From Aspergillus flavus (Eukaryota; Ascomycota; Eurotiomycetes; Eurotiales; Aspergillaceae), in the NCBI RefSeq assembly GCF_009017415.1, contig NC_092410.1, forward strand, positions 2,790,001 through 2,854,000: a DNA stretch of 64,000 nucleotides. Reading direction: 5' to 3'. Below, in pieces: positions 54,810 to 64,000 of this stretch. The notes below the pieces were generated by a model. That model did not search any database. It was not told the origin of the DNA and worked only from the letters and a program-made list of their open reading frames with translations. Position 1 is the stretch's first letter. Every line of letters begins with the position of its first letter. The translations under genes were made by a program, and so were the position numbers.

Positions 54810-57532
54810 TCATATTGTTGCAAGCTCTGCAGGCTGCATGTCTTCAACCAGTCGTAGCCGTTCCAGTAGCTGTGCATACATACTGCTAATACCCCATGCT
54901 CTGAGAGAGCGCATGACGACGACAGACTCTTCGAGCATCTTGCATCGGCCCTGCCGACTCAGAAGGTTGCTAATCCCCGGGAGCTTGATACAACTAGACC
55001 CATTCGCGATCCACTGCTTGGTAGCTGGTGTATTGAGACTTTTAAGATCCAGTACAACTGATGGGATCTCTAGTTGGTATCCACGACCGTGTCTCAACCG
55101 GTCGTGAATTATAGAGTACAGCCACATGACAAGGACTGCGTTTAGGAGAAGCACGGGGGTCATGAAATGGATACAACGTGCCGACCGGACTGTCTCAAAA
55201 AGATTTGAGGCATATAAAACACCCATGCGCCCTTGGCACGATGAGCTGCGCCATCGGTCGATAGTAAGCGTCCAAGAGTCATCATTCATCTTCCCGTAAA
55301 TCACTTTTATAGCCAGAGGTACGATGTGTGGTGTTGGTGTGTGATAAAGTGTAAGCGCCGAAAGGATAATGACACGATGGATCGCCGACGCCTTCAGGTC
55401 AGACCATGAATGCCCGTAGCCTTGATCTCCCGTTTCCTCAAGCAGTGTCTCCAGTGCTTCTAGAGCAGCATGGCTTTGTTCTGGTGAGAAACTAGGAGAC
55501 GCAGGTGACACGTGATCTTTGCCATTGACAACGTTCGCCAAATATTGTAAGATGGTCTGCTTTCCCAGCGTTCCAGTCTTCGACCAGGCATATCGCCAAG
55601 TCCTGTCGTTGATCACCTGGCCTAGGGTTATGTTTTGAATTGAGGCTATTGAATAGCAAGTCAGCCAAGCATAACCAAACACCTAATGTCATCGTGCGTA
55701 CCATTCTCTTCTCCAAAGGTCGCCCAGGCCTGGGCATTGGAAGCATCCCAGCGATCATCTTGTTGAGGGAAACAGTTCTGCAGTTCATCTGCCTTCATCG
55801 TAGTGCATAGATCAAAGTTGTAGTCATACGCCGCATCAATGAGCTGTCATTCGAATTAGTGAAATTCCAGGGCTTTAGCGATAGTGGCTGGAAGAAAGAT
55901 ACCCAGATAGCGAATCCTGCACGCCGACGCTGTTCGTCAAGAATTGAGACGTGCCATTTTTCGGCTATGGGAAGGTCTAGTCGACATAGCCTTTCTTGTG
56001 GGAGCGTATTCGTAAAGAGGCGCTTTCGCCGAGCTAGAGTGACTGGGACAGCTTGGAAGATCTCGGCCAGTTCCAAAGCTCTCCGGTCACCGGAATACAT
56101 CAGACCTAATTGATTCAGAAGTATCGTCTGTGTCATCCAGAGTTCACGACTCCTCAAATTCAACTTTTCACACTTTCCATCGCCTATCAGTATCATCCGA
56201 GCTCCTAGACGGGACGGTGGCTCTCACTGTATAGGATGTATAGCGGCGTATTAGCTCATGCATCGCTCTGAGGCATGGTTGTGCGCCTGGTATGTCTGAA
56301 AAGTGAGCACCGATAGCGGCAACCGCGAGGACTAGAAAAGGGTTCGATCCAGAAGTAGAGAAGGTGGGCTTATGTAGGACAGGGAACATAGGATGAAAAT
56401 GTTCAAAATATAGCTGAACCCAAGCATTTAGCACAGGTGCCGGCGGGATTCTTAATTCAATGAATTGTGGGTAGTTGGACTTGAGTTGCATGTCATTGGC
56501 AAGTTCAAACACAGTGCTTGTCACTTCAGCTGGGACCTCTTCAACATGAGCGAGATTCTCTGCCTCGATATCCTCACGAGGAATAACAGTCATATCCGGG
56601 AAGATCAGCTGGGCGTCATCTTCCGTGCGGGCTGGGTCGTAATGTCTTGGTTCGACGGCATCTTTATCAATTTCTGGGACCTGATTACGTCTGTACACCT
56701 CTGCAATGTTCGGCTGTGGTAGAGAGGCATTGCGCTTCTGGGTATCCCAAGACTTCTGCATCGACCCTTCCGTGACCGATGGCCCAACAATATCTAACAC
56801 GGATAAGTCCTGGTCGTAGCACGTGAGATCCGGCCAACAGTCATTATCAGCAGGGACACTGAACCAACTTTGAAAGTCAATGAGGTGGTCTGCGGACAAA
56901 TCTGGAGCTAATGTGACATTCATCGTTACCATTGCCTCGGCTTCACCATGAGGACTATAGCGTTCGGGACTCGGTGGGAGAGTAACGCCATGGGGCGCCG
57001 GATATTGCGCAGGATCCGAACGCTCTGCTGCATAAAGTCTTTCATAGTTCATCCCATCCGGTGCAACTTGTCCACTTGGGACTTTGGGGGGTTTTGCCGA
57101 GACATGGTCACCGACATCAAAGTTTGGAGCCCGCTTAGAAGGTCCATAATGGCAGACACTTTGTTGGTCACGACAACGTCTACACGGCCGATCTCCATCA
57201 CACCGCAACTTCGATTGACTGCATCGAGTACATGCCTGTATGACCCTGCGCCTACTAGTAACTAGGCCGCCAAGGCCTTCAACCCCTGGATTTTGGTGGA
57301 CCGTCGTGTGATGCCGCGTGAGTGAATCTCTCCGCTTGGTCAGTCATTGTACTCTGACATAAAGATTAATGGTATCTCACACTCGACCAAAGGTCTGGCC
57401 ACACCAGGTGCAAGCGAATGGCTTCTCTTTAGTGTGTGTTCGTAGATGTCGTTGATAATGCTCTTTTCTAGCGAATATAGTTTGACATGTTGAGCAGTAC
57501 AGCTCGGGCGGAGTTTTGCGAGCACGGGGCAT
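54810..57532 (-). CDS. Transcription factor with two C2H2 fingers, a Zn2Cys6 cluster and a fungal_trans domain
   Basis: Predicted 833 aa. Exons are 57381-57532, 56228-57329, 55903-56172, 55702-55843 and 54810-55645; their total is a whole number of codons. Finger 1 is [21 protein letters not shown]. Finger 2 spans intron 1: [11 protein letters not shown] then [11 protein letters not shown]. The intron uses GTGAGA and a GAG acceptor, which is the only choice that keeps the C2H2 spacing. The binuclear cluster [17 protein letters not shown], then [10 protein letters not shown], has C-x2-C-x6-C-x5-C-x2-C-x6-C spacing. The middle homology region starts near [20 protein letters not shown] and passes through [20 protein letters not shown] and the W-x-L-D-like [14 protein letters not shown]. 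Intron 2 (56173-56227) needs an AAG acceptor. Likely a DNA-binding regulator in the nucleus, and a candidate pathway regulator for the genes at 58-64 kb. Confidence 0.9.
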
Positions 57533-58022
57533 TTTTAAAATTTCCAGCCATATGCTCTGGGAAAAGCTCTAACTGTACTCCAAAGGTATGTGAGCATGGG
57601 GTTGTTGGGGAGAAAGCTGGAGATGCTGAAGATTAAGACCCAAAAGCGAAACAATCCAGTGGGTCACTGATCATCGCAGACTTCCTGTTCTGCACTAGTG
57701 TATGTATTACTAAGCGGGAGTTGAAGCGTGTCCAAAAAAGGTAAGAGGAACTTTTTGCCCTCCTATCTAGATTTACCACATGATCACGTCCCTGGTGGAA
57801 TAGAACTAGAGAGCTGGATACTGTATGATATACCACTACATGGAAGCTTTTGAACCTGTCAATGGTGTACCCTCAGATTGAGTCCAGGCTATTGACAAAC
57901 AGGGCAATGTACTATGTATTTTAGCAACCATACGACAATATTCTTATGTCACTCAACAGAATGGCAAACTTGCGAAAATGATTAGTGGATTGAACTGAGA
58001 CACCAATCGATTAGATCTCTCG
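57533..58022. other. Promoter region of the zinc-finger regulator
   Basis: 490 nt between the regulator start (minus) and the hydrolase stop. No clear element identified. Confidence 0.5.
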
Positions 58023-59082
58023 CTATACATGATCTGCCAAGAACTCATATCCAGGAAGAACAGTTTCCTGGAACCGCACATCATCCTTTTCCATCCCGAA
58101 ATTGTATCCATGCTGGCCTGCCTCGGCTAAAACCAACTTCGTCTCTACCTTCAAACCCGACAACTGCGCATGTGCCTGCTTCGAGAACTTGGGATTGATG
58201 AACGTGTCATCAGTTCCGGTCAAGAACACCGTCGGCGGAAATTTGGGCGAGAAGTATGTAGCTGGATCGACACGACCAAAGTCTCCGTCCTTAACACAAC
58301 GAGACAGATGCTGTCCTTCCTTGAACGCCAGTGCCATCCAGGCATCTCTGGGTACCGAGAGATTTGGCATCGGCATAGTCCCTGGGGCGATGAATTGCTG
58401 AGGGGCCACAATTGTCATCGAGGCAGGTGCCTCGTCGTACACGCTTTCTGCAAATGCTTTATCGATTGGAGGCATCATGTCTGCACCGGGAGTCGGCTGC
58501 GTCCAGATCTCGTCGGAAAGGTATGCGGCGGCGTAGAAAGCGGCAATTGCGCGTGGTGGATTTGGAAGGCTTCCCTGTAAAACAATCTTGTTATTCGGTC
58601 TGCTTAGAGGAAAACAGAGAAGAAGAAGCTTGTGCTCACCAGATGAAGAGCTAATGTGCCACCTGAAGACTGGCCGAATGCGACAATTCGATCACCATCA
58701 ATGTCAATGTTGACATCCTTTTTAATCAAATCTGGTAGTGTCGTCCTTGCCCAGTTGAAGGCATCCTTCGCATCTTCGATGGGCCCCTCGTACAGTGATA
58801 CGTGAGGACATAAGCGGTGATCTGCCGAGACGACTACAAACCCAAAATCAAGTAACGCATCTATCTCATTCGAGTTGAAGAGGAATCTCGAGCCGATGGT
58901 GAAGCCACCGGCATGGAATCCGATAGCTGAATGTCAATGTTTAGAAAGTGTGTTTCCACCAATGTAGACCTCGACTCACCAATTGGTTTCTTGGACGATC
59001 GGGGTTCGTCCTGGCGGTAGTACACAGTGGCTGCAATCTCCAGAGACCCAGAGGTCTTGTAAACGTAGTCTTTTGAGGGCAT
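58023..59082 (-). CDS. Alpha/beta hydrolase (fold-3 esterase/lipase type)
   Basis: Predicted 313 aa serine hydrolase. Exons are 58980-59082, 58640-58926 and 58023-58574 (introns 53 and 65 nt, GTGAGT..CAG and GTGAGC..CAG). The oxyanion motif is FHAGGF (usually HGGG). The nucleophile elbow is FGQSSGGTLA (G-x-S-x-G). The Asp is in LTGTDDTFINP and the His in AEAGQHGYNFG, so the triad is complete. PHVSLYEGPIEDAKDAFNWA is typical of the hormone-sensitive-lipase-like group. No signal peptide is seen, so it is probably cytosolic. Likely substrates are small esters or a pathway intermediate. It is placed between the regulator and the flavin monooxygenase. Confidence 0.9.
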
Positions 59083-59796
59083 TGTGCGAATCAGCTATAG
59101 AACTGATTAAATGTCACGAGTCTGAAGATAGAGAAAGTTGCAGGTGGTCTGATCAATTAGCCTGAGTGCATCTACGGGGGTATAGCTCCATAATATAGAA
59201 GTCAACTTTGTACATTATTTGTTTTATGAAATCCATGGTCGTCATAACGTGGTGCATGTTGTCTCGGGTAGTGTGGTACGCATGTTGATCGCTCTTCGGG
59301 TACGGTGGGGGAAGTACTCGGGTATCAGGGGATCTACAACAACGCATTCCCTTTCCCTCAGATGCCCAGAAAAACAATCCAATAGAGGTATTCAGATGTA
59401 GATCTGTCTCGGAGTAGAGCAAACTTTGGATAATGAAGAGTTGGATCGAAAACGTGAACTGGCAAAAGATGCGCTCGATATTCTCCTTTGGGATAACCGA
59501 GGACTGATGGGGCCACACAGGAGTATTATTTGCGGGTCTCAACAGACTCACTATGCAGCTAGTGCTGCAATCCATGATTGAAGGTTGGGGTTACCGTGTC
59601 TGGTGGAGCGAGCCCTTACAATACACATCGGAGTGCCAAAATCTCATTATCCATGCAGACACTAACCTATAAGTAGGAGCCTTCCATGTCCACGAAATGA
59701 TCATTCATACTCAGTCATTCAGAAACAACAAGAAACAAACTCTCCTACTCCTTATCTTTCCCCGTCTATAATCACCCTGCGATCGTATCACCAGGT
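59083..59796. promoter_or_regulatory. Divergent promoter, hydrolase / flavin monooxygenase
   Basis: 714 nt between divergent starts (59082 minus, 59797 plus). The minus-strand frame 59153-59575 (140 codons) in it has no recognised domain and is not called. Confidence 0.45.
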
Positions 59797-61163
59797 ATGA
59801 CACCGAATCCTTCTTCCACCAACAAAGCCGAGGCTAGTCCGACCAATGTGATTGTTGTGGGCGCAGGACCTGTGGGCTTGCTTACAGCACTGAGACTGGC
59901 CCAGAGTGGCATTCATGTCGACGTGTTAGAGAAGGAGGAGAAGCTAAACGTTACTCCCCGTGCGTGCTCTTACTACGCAGCTGCTCTGCATGCCCTTCAG
60001 CGCGCCAAGGTCCTGGACGATGTCAAAAAGGCTGGCTTCACTACGCATGGTCTGTGTTGGAGGAGTCCACTTGAAGACGATGGTAAAGGAGGAAAGAAAT
60101 TCGGAGACATACTAGCGAGCTTGCCAATTGTAGGCAACGAAGGCTGGGACAGTGGAGTGGTCAACCTTCAGCAGGCCAAGCTGACGAATCTATTATACCA
60201 GAAGGTCCTTGAGACTGGTCTGGTTACTGTTCATCTTGGGGCAGAGCTTGTGGCCATTGAACAAGATTCAAACTCCGTGACGGCGATTGCCATTCGTGGA
60301 GGCGGCAACCAGAAACATTTTCAAGGCTCGTTCCTTGTCGGTGCGGATGGAGGAAGATCTACTACCAGAAGACTCCTTGGGATTCGCTTCAAAGGCCATA
60401 GCTGGCCTGAAAGACTTGTGGCCATGGATGTTCTGCTTGATGATGTCGAGTTTGATGAGAAGTTCCCGAGCTCGCTTTTTGTCGACCCCGTTTACTATGG
60501 GTTGATGTCGCCACTGGAGGAGCCACGAATTGGCACGGAAAGCCTATGGAGGTACACGGTAGCAGTCGATCCTACGGATGCAAGCACAGATAATGAACTG
60601 GTTTCAGAAAACAGTATTGAAGAGCTTCTTCTTAAAGCCATTCCCGGCCCAAGACCACTTCCTTTCAAAGTCCTTAGGGCGTCCCCGTATCGCGTGCATC
60701 AACTTTGCGCTTCTACATTCAACCGGGGTCGGTGCGCTCTGGCCGGTGATGCAGCTCATCTAAATAACGTATGTATCACCTCATCATCCATAGTATTCTC
60801 TAGAGTGCTATGAACTAACTTTCAGAAATCCAGCCCATGGGAGCCATGGGTCTCACAACTGGTCTTATTGACTCCGAAGCTCTTGCAGATGCGCTAGAGT
60901 TAATCATCCACGACGGGAAACCTATCAGCATACTTGACACTTACTCAGATGAGCGCCGAAGAGTTTTCCAGACATTCGTGGACCCGACTTCCACGCAGAA
61001 CAAGCTGCGATGTGCGAGTGATACTGAAACCGCGAAGGAAGACTGGCTCATTAGATTAATGGCTAAGATGACGAACGCGCCGCGGGAAATGGTTGCACGG
61101 GGAACTCAGCCATTCTTCACGACCTGGCGGACCGACATGAAGCAGGCAATTGGGCATAGTTAA
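59797..61163 (+). CDS. FAD-dependent monooxygenase (PHBH / aromatic hydroxylase family)
   Basis: Predicted 433 aa, class A flavoprotein monooxygenase using NAD(P)H and O2 to hydroxylate an aromatic or polyketide-like substrate. Exons are 59797-60768 and 60834-61163. The dinucleotide-binding motif is VIVVGAGPVGLLTALRLAQS near residue 18, followed by the acidic strand end VDVLEKEE. Other features: the Asp-Gly motif VGADGGRSTTRRLLG and the FAD ribityl motif CALAGDAAHLNN-PMGAMG. The second exon begins at CCAG|CCC; the stronger-looking TTTCAG eight bases upstream would break the frame and the motif. The C-terminus is short (ends QAIGHS), with no thioredoxin-like domain, as in the smaller members. 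Three of the four neighbours to the right edge and left are also redox or hydrolase enzymes. Confidence 0.9.
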
Positions 61164-61677
61164 GTCGACGTAGGTGGTTTAGAGTCACCTGGGAAAGGAA
61201 CAAAAGACTGTGATTAGGAAACCATGATTTGTTGCTTAAGCGAGCTGGCAAGATGTTATCTTTCGGTTTTTCGTGGAAAAGTCCCAGTTGAATATGAGCA
61301 AGGCGATGTTCCTGTTCACTTTTAATCATAATGGTCAAGAGCAAGTATATTGAGTGTCACTATCGCTAGGAATGACGTGACGCGCTAAGATTAACTCCGT
61401 TAATTAATTGACCCCTCAATGCCTCCTAGGGACCTATAAGTACGCCTAATCCCGCTGAAGGTACCGTTGGGCTTATGAAAGACTGCAAATGAGCAAGATG
61501 GTGAATTGGGGAATTTTATGTAGGTCCTCTTCTCAACAAATACCATTGAGTACCCACGTCAACTGATCACCACTAACCCTAACGTCCCCAACCAGCAACC
61601 GGCGACAACGCTACAAGTTCGTCATCCGCTCTAATTCAATTTCAATTAACATGTATTCTGACCAGACCTATCGTTAA
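61164..61677. other. Spacer upstream of the Gfo/Idh-type gene
   Basis: 514 nt. The downstream gene should have its start and first Rossmann strand here. Only CCAGCAACCGGCGACAACG (about 61591-61609), which can read P-A-T-G-D-N, resembles the expected LATG-x-I-A motif. No convincing ATG or splice pair links it in frame. Confidence 0.45.
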
Positions 61678-62813
61678 GAGTTCGCCAAAGACCTCCTCAT
61701 CGACCCATCAACAAGGGGTGCCCACGATGTCACCCACAACCTAGTCGCCGTCGCATCATCAACCTCATTGCAAAAGGCTCAAGACTTCCTCTCTGCTGTG
61801 AATGCACCACCCAGTACAGCCGCTTACGGATCCTACGAGTCCCTTCTCGCAGACCCTACTGTTGAAATTGTCTACATCTCCACGCCGCATTCGCATCATT
61901 ACCAAAATGCCCGCGCCGCTCTACTTACGGGAAAGCATGTCTTACTTGAAAAGGTATTTACCATTAATGCAGCACAAGCACGCATTCTCGTTCAGCTCGC
62001 TCGGGAGAAGAAACTGTTTCTGATGGAGGCGATGTGGACGCGTTTCTTCCCGCTCACGTTGTATGTTAGACAGCTTATAAAAGATGGGGCGATTGGAACT
62101 GTACAGCGAGTGGTTTCGGATCGAAATTTAGGGAGGGATATTGAGACGCTCTACGGAACGGAGCATCGATTGGTGAATCCTGCGCTGGCGGGTGGAGCTT
62201 TGCTTGATTGTGAGTGGCATCGCTATGAATGCAGACCTTTGCCAAAGTCAACAGTTATGGAGATCCCCTACTAACACCTTTCGCCGTAGTGGCCATATAC
62301 CCCTTAACATGGATCTTTCAGATCCTACACCATGATAGTCCACCAGCGTCTGGTACTTCCAAGTCAGCACCACACGTTTCTGGCTCCCTGGTCAAATATG
62401 CACCGACAGGGGTAGATGAAACCGCTACTGTTATCGTCACCTTTCCAGAAAGTAAAACACAGGGTGTAGCGACCGCCAGTCTTCGGGTCGCTTCAGACCC
62501 AACCGACCCCGGGGTCCGTATATTTGGGGATAAGGGCCAGATACAGATTTTTGGACCTGCTGCGCGGCCATTGAGCATTGCGGTTGTTACATATGGGGAA
62601 GGGGGTCCAGAGGTAGTGGAGAGGAAGGATTTTGAAATTCCAGTTGGACACGGATTGTTCTGGGAGGCGGATGCCTGTGCTCGATACTTGGCTAAGGGGG
62701 AGACCGAGTCAGATGTCATGCCGCTGGATGAGACGCTGCTGATTATGGACGTCATGGATAGGGTACGAGAGGAGAATAGTTTGAGGTATCCTGCGGAAGT
62801 CGAGGGGCACTAA
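61678..62813 (+). pseudogene. Gfo/Idh/MocA-family NAD(P)-dependent oxidoreductase lacking a clear 5' end
   Basis: Resembles fungal dimeric dihydrodiol / D-xylose 1-dehydrogenase-like enzymes. The frame is open from just after a TAA at 61675-61677. It reads EFAKDLLIDPSTRGAHDVTH, NLVAVASSTSLQKAQDFLSA, YGSYESLLADPTVEIVYIST, PHSHHYQNARAALLTGKHVL, LEKVFTINAAQARILV (catalytic Lys present; the usual Pro after Lys is Val), MEAMWTRFFP and ALAGGALLD. Intron 62210-62289 (GTGAGT..CGTAG) follows, then LAIYPLTWIFQIL and a complete C-terminal domain to EVEGH. What is missing is the start codon and the N-terminal RWGILATG-x-IA strand with the dinucleotide-binding glycines. Either a first exon is hidden upstream (a GAG acceptor at 61680 would be needed) or the 5' end has decayed. 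Confidence 0.7.
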
Positions 62814-63093
62814 TCCAATAACAAATATTATACGCTTTCGAACGAGCGACTATGTTCGTAAAGTCCAAGCGTTCATTACAAATCAACTACAAGGTCATTT
62901 TGGACGCCATTTCTTGGTGACATGGCATACCGTATTCCACAATCATCAATTAATTAAAATTACTTATTATGTCTCTGTCAGTATCTGTGTTAGATGACAA
63001 TCTCATATACTCTCACCAATGCACACCGTAGTATAATGTGTGAGGACACGACGCAAGGGAACTGAGGCAACCGCGATATAAATACTACAAAGC
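62814..63093. other. Short spacer between convergent genes
   Basis: 280 nt, AT-rich 3' flanks of the Gfo/Idh-type gene (plus) and the thioredoxin-reductase-like gene (minus). Confidence 0.6.
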
Positions 63094-64000
63094 TTAACGA
63101 CGGCTGAGTCTCTTGTAGAGGTCTTGGATCTCACTACCCATCTGTCTTTCGGTGGTCTCATGGAAAGATTCCGCATCAAACTCGGTTTCTCTCTTCTCCA
63201 ATCCAGCGTCGCGGTCGAGTTCCTCTTGAGCCAATTCAACTGAAGACGGTCAGTGGGCCACACATCAAAGATTAGATATACACCAAAGCTTACCATGACA
63301 GTACACAGCCGCTGATTTCCCACTAGACATACCATGGGGGACATTAGTACTGTTATCGCTGTTGGCATCGCCAACACCCCAAACTCCCGGGACGCTAGTC
63401 CGCAATCCCTTGCGCAGCGTATTGATCTTGGAACCCAGCATTTCCACACCGAGCTGAGCCGGCAGATCGGACCTCTGCGACGTACCATAGTTCGTGATGA
63501 ACGCGCCGCGCACCTCAGAGCTGTTGTCGGCGAAATAGATTTGGAACTTGTCGAACTCCAGCCGGATCGCAGGATCGTTCACAACGCCTCCATCTTGAAT
63601 ACGGGTGATGTTAAGGATGGGCTTGTTATTGACTGTCACATTGTAGGCCTGGAACACCTTTCTCCAATTAGGGTGGTTCTTATCCAGGATGGCGATCTGC
63701 TCTGTGGTGTTGGTTCCGTTGGCGTAAATTCTGATATCCTTGTTCAGGGTCGGGTGCAGTTCTCGGACAGCACCGTATGCCTCGGAAATATCTCCTAGAA
63801 CCCCCATAGACTGATTACGATGCTCAAAGCCGTCGCACCACGGACACCAGAAGATACCCTTTCCGAAACCCTCCTGGAGACCCGGGACATCGGGCAGGTC
63901 GTCTTTCACTCCGCTACCGAGGATGACCTTGCGAGCTGTATATTGCTGGTCCCCAACAGTCGCTTGAAAAGCGTTGTCCCCGGTCTTCTCGAGCTTAGTC
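63094..64000 (-). CDS. Thioredoxin-reductase-like FAD/NAD(P) disulfide oxidoreductase, 3' part
   Basis: Class II pyridine-nucleotide-disulfide oxidoreductase, cut by the right window edge. Seen from the edge inward: KVILGSGVKDDLPDVPGLQ, the redox-active pair FWCPWCDGFEHRNQ, MGVLGDISEAYGAVREL of the NAD(P)-binding domain, TNYGTSQRSDLPAQLG, and the FAD motif SVPGVWGVGDANSDN with AAVYCH. Intron 63240-63293 (GTAAGC..CTTCAG) joins H to VELAQEELDRDAGLEKR, and the protein ends QDLYKRLSRR with TAA at 63094-63096. The C-terminal ~45 residues are charged and helical. The group includes both house-keeping-like homologues and dithiol oxidases of fungal metabolite clusters (GliT-like). CPWC differs from the CATC of ordinary thioredoxin reductases. 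The N-terminal FAD motif lies outside the window. Confidence 0.88.

Overview
The window is nuclear DNA from a filamentous ascomycete, most likely an Aspergillus-like member of the Eurotiales. The evidence is short introns (about 50-85 nt) with GT donors and CTRAC-like branch sites, and typical fungal families: a class III chitinase, HET-domain proteins, Zn2Cys6 regulators, fungal rhodopsin-like membrane proteins and an NRPS-like reductase. No rRNA, tRNA, CRISPR array or intact transposon was recognised. All exon models were built by eye from splice signals and reading phase.

Layout. (1) 1-965: 5' part of a GH18 chitinase gene, minus strand, running off the left edge. (2) 966-5668: 4.7 kb gene-poor stretch. 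(3) 5669-17649: a molybdenum block. It holds a sulfite-oxidase-type molybdopterin enzyme, the MoaE subunit of molybdopterin synthase (cnxH-like), a MogA-MoeA fusion (cnxE-like), the MoaD subunit (cnxG-like) and an MFS transporter of the phosphate/organophosphate type. A membrane-anchored histidine-acid-phosphatase-like protein lies among them. (4) 18006-31152: a probable secondary-metabolite cluster with two divergent paralogous P450s, an NmrA-like protein, an A-T-R NRPS-like reductase and a medium-chain reductase. (5) 33118-53806: an accessory region with three related HET-domain genes (two broken by nonsense codons), two mannose-binding B-type lectin genes (one without a usable 3' splice site), a rhodopsin-like membrane protein and a STAND-like/ankyrin protein with an apparent frameshift. 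(6) 54810-64000: a C2H2+Zn2Cys6 regulator, an alpha/beta hydrolase, a flavin monooxygenase, a Gfo/Idh/MocA oxidoreductase without a clear 5' end, and a thioredoxin-reductase-like enzyme cut by the right edge. This could be a second tailoring cluster.

How the genes may work together (inference). MoaD and MoaE together form molybdopterin synthase, the MogA-MoeA fusion adenylates molybdopterin and inserts molybdate, and the sulfite-oxidase-type enzyme uses the cofactor, so three consecutive cofactor steps and one user sit in about 10 kb. In the second block the NRPS-like protein would activate and reduce an amino or aryl acid to an aldehyde or alcohol, for the P450s and the reductase to modify. 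The most notable details are sequence departures in otherwise complete genes: a MoaD tail ending Ser-Gly, a phase mismatch in the MogA-MoeA gene, a P450 pair without the usual I-helix threonine, a reductase domain with Gln in place of the catalytic Lys, and several AAG/GAG splice acceptors supported by reading phase.
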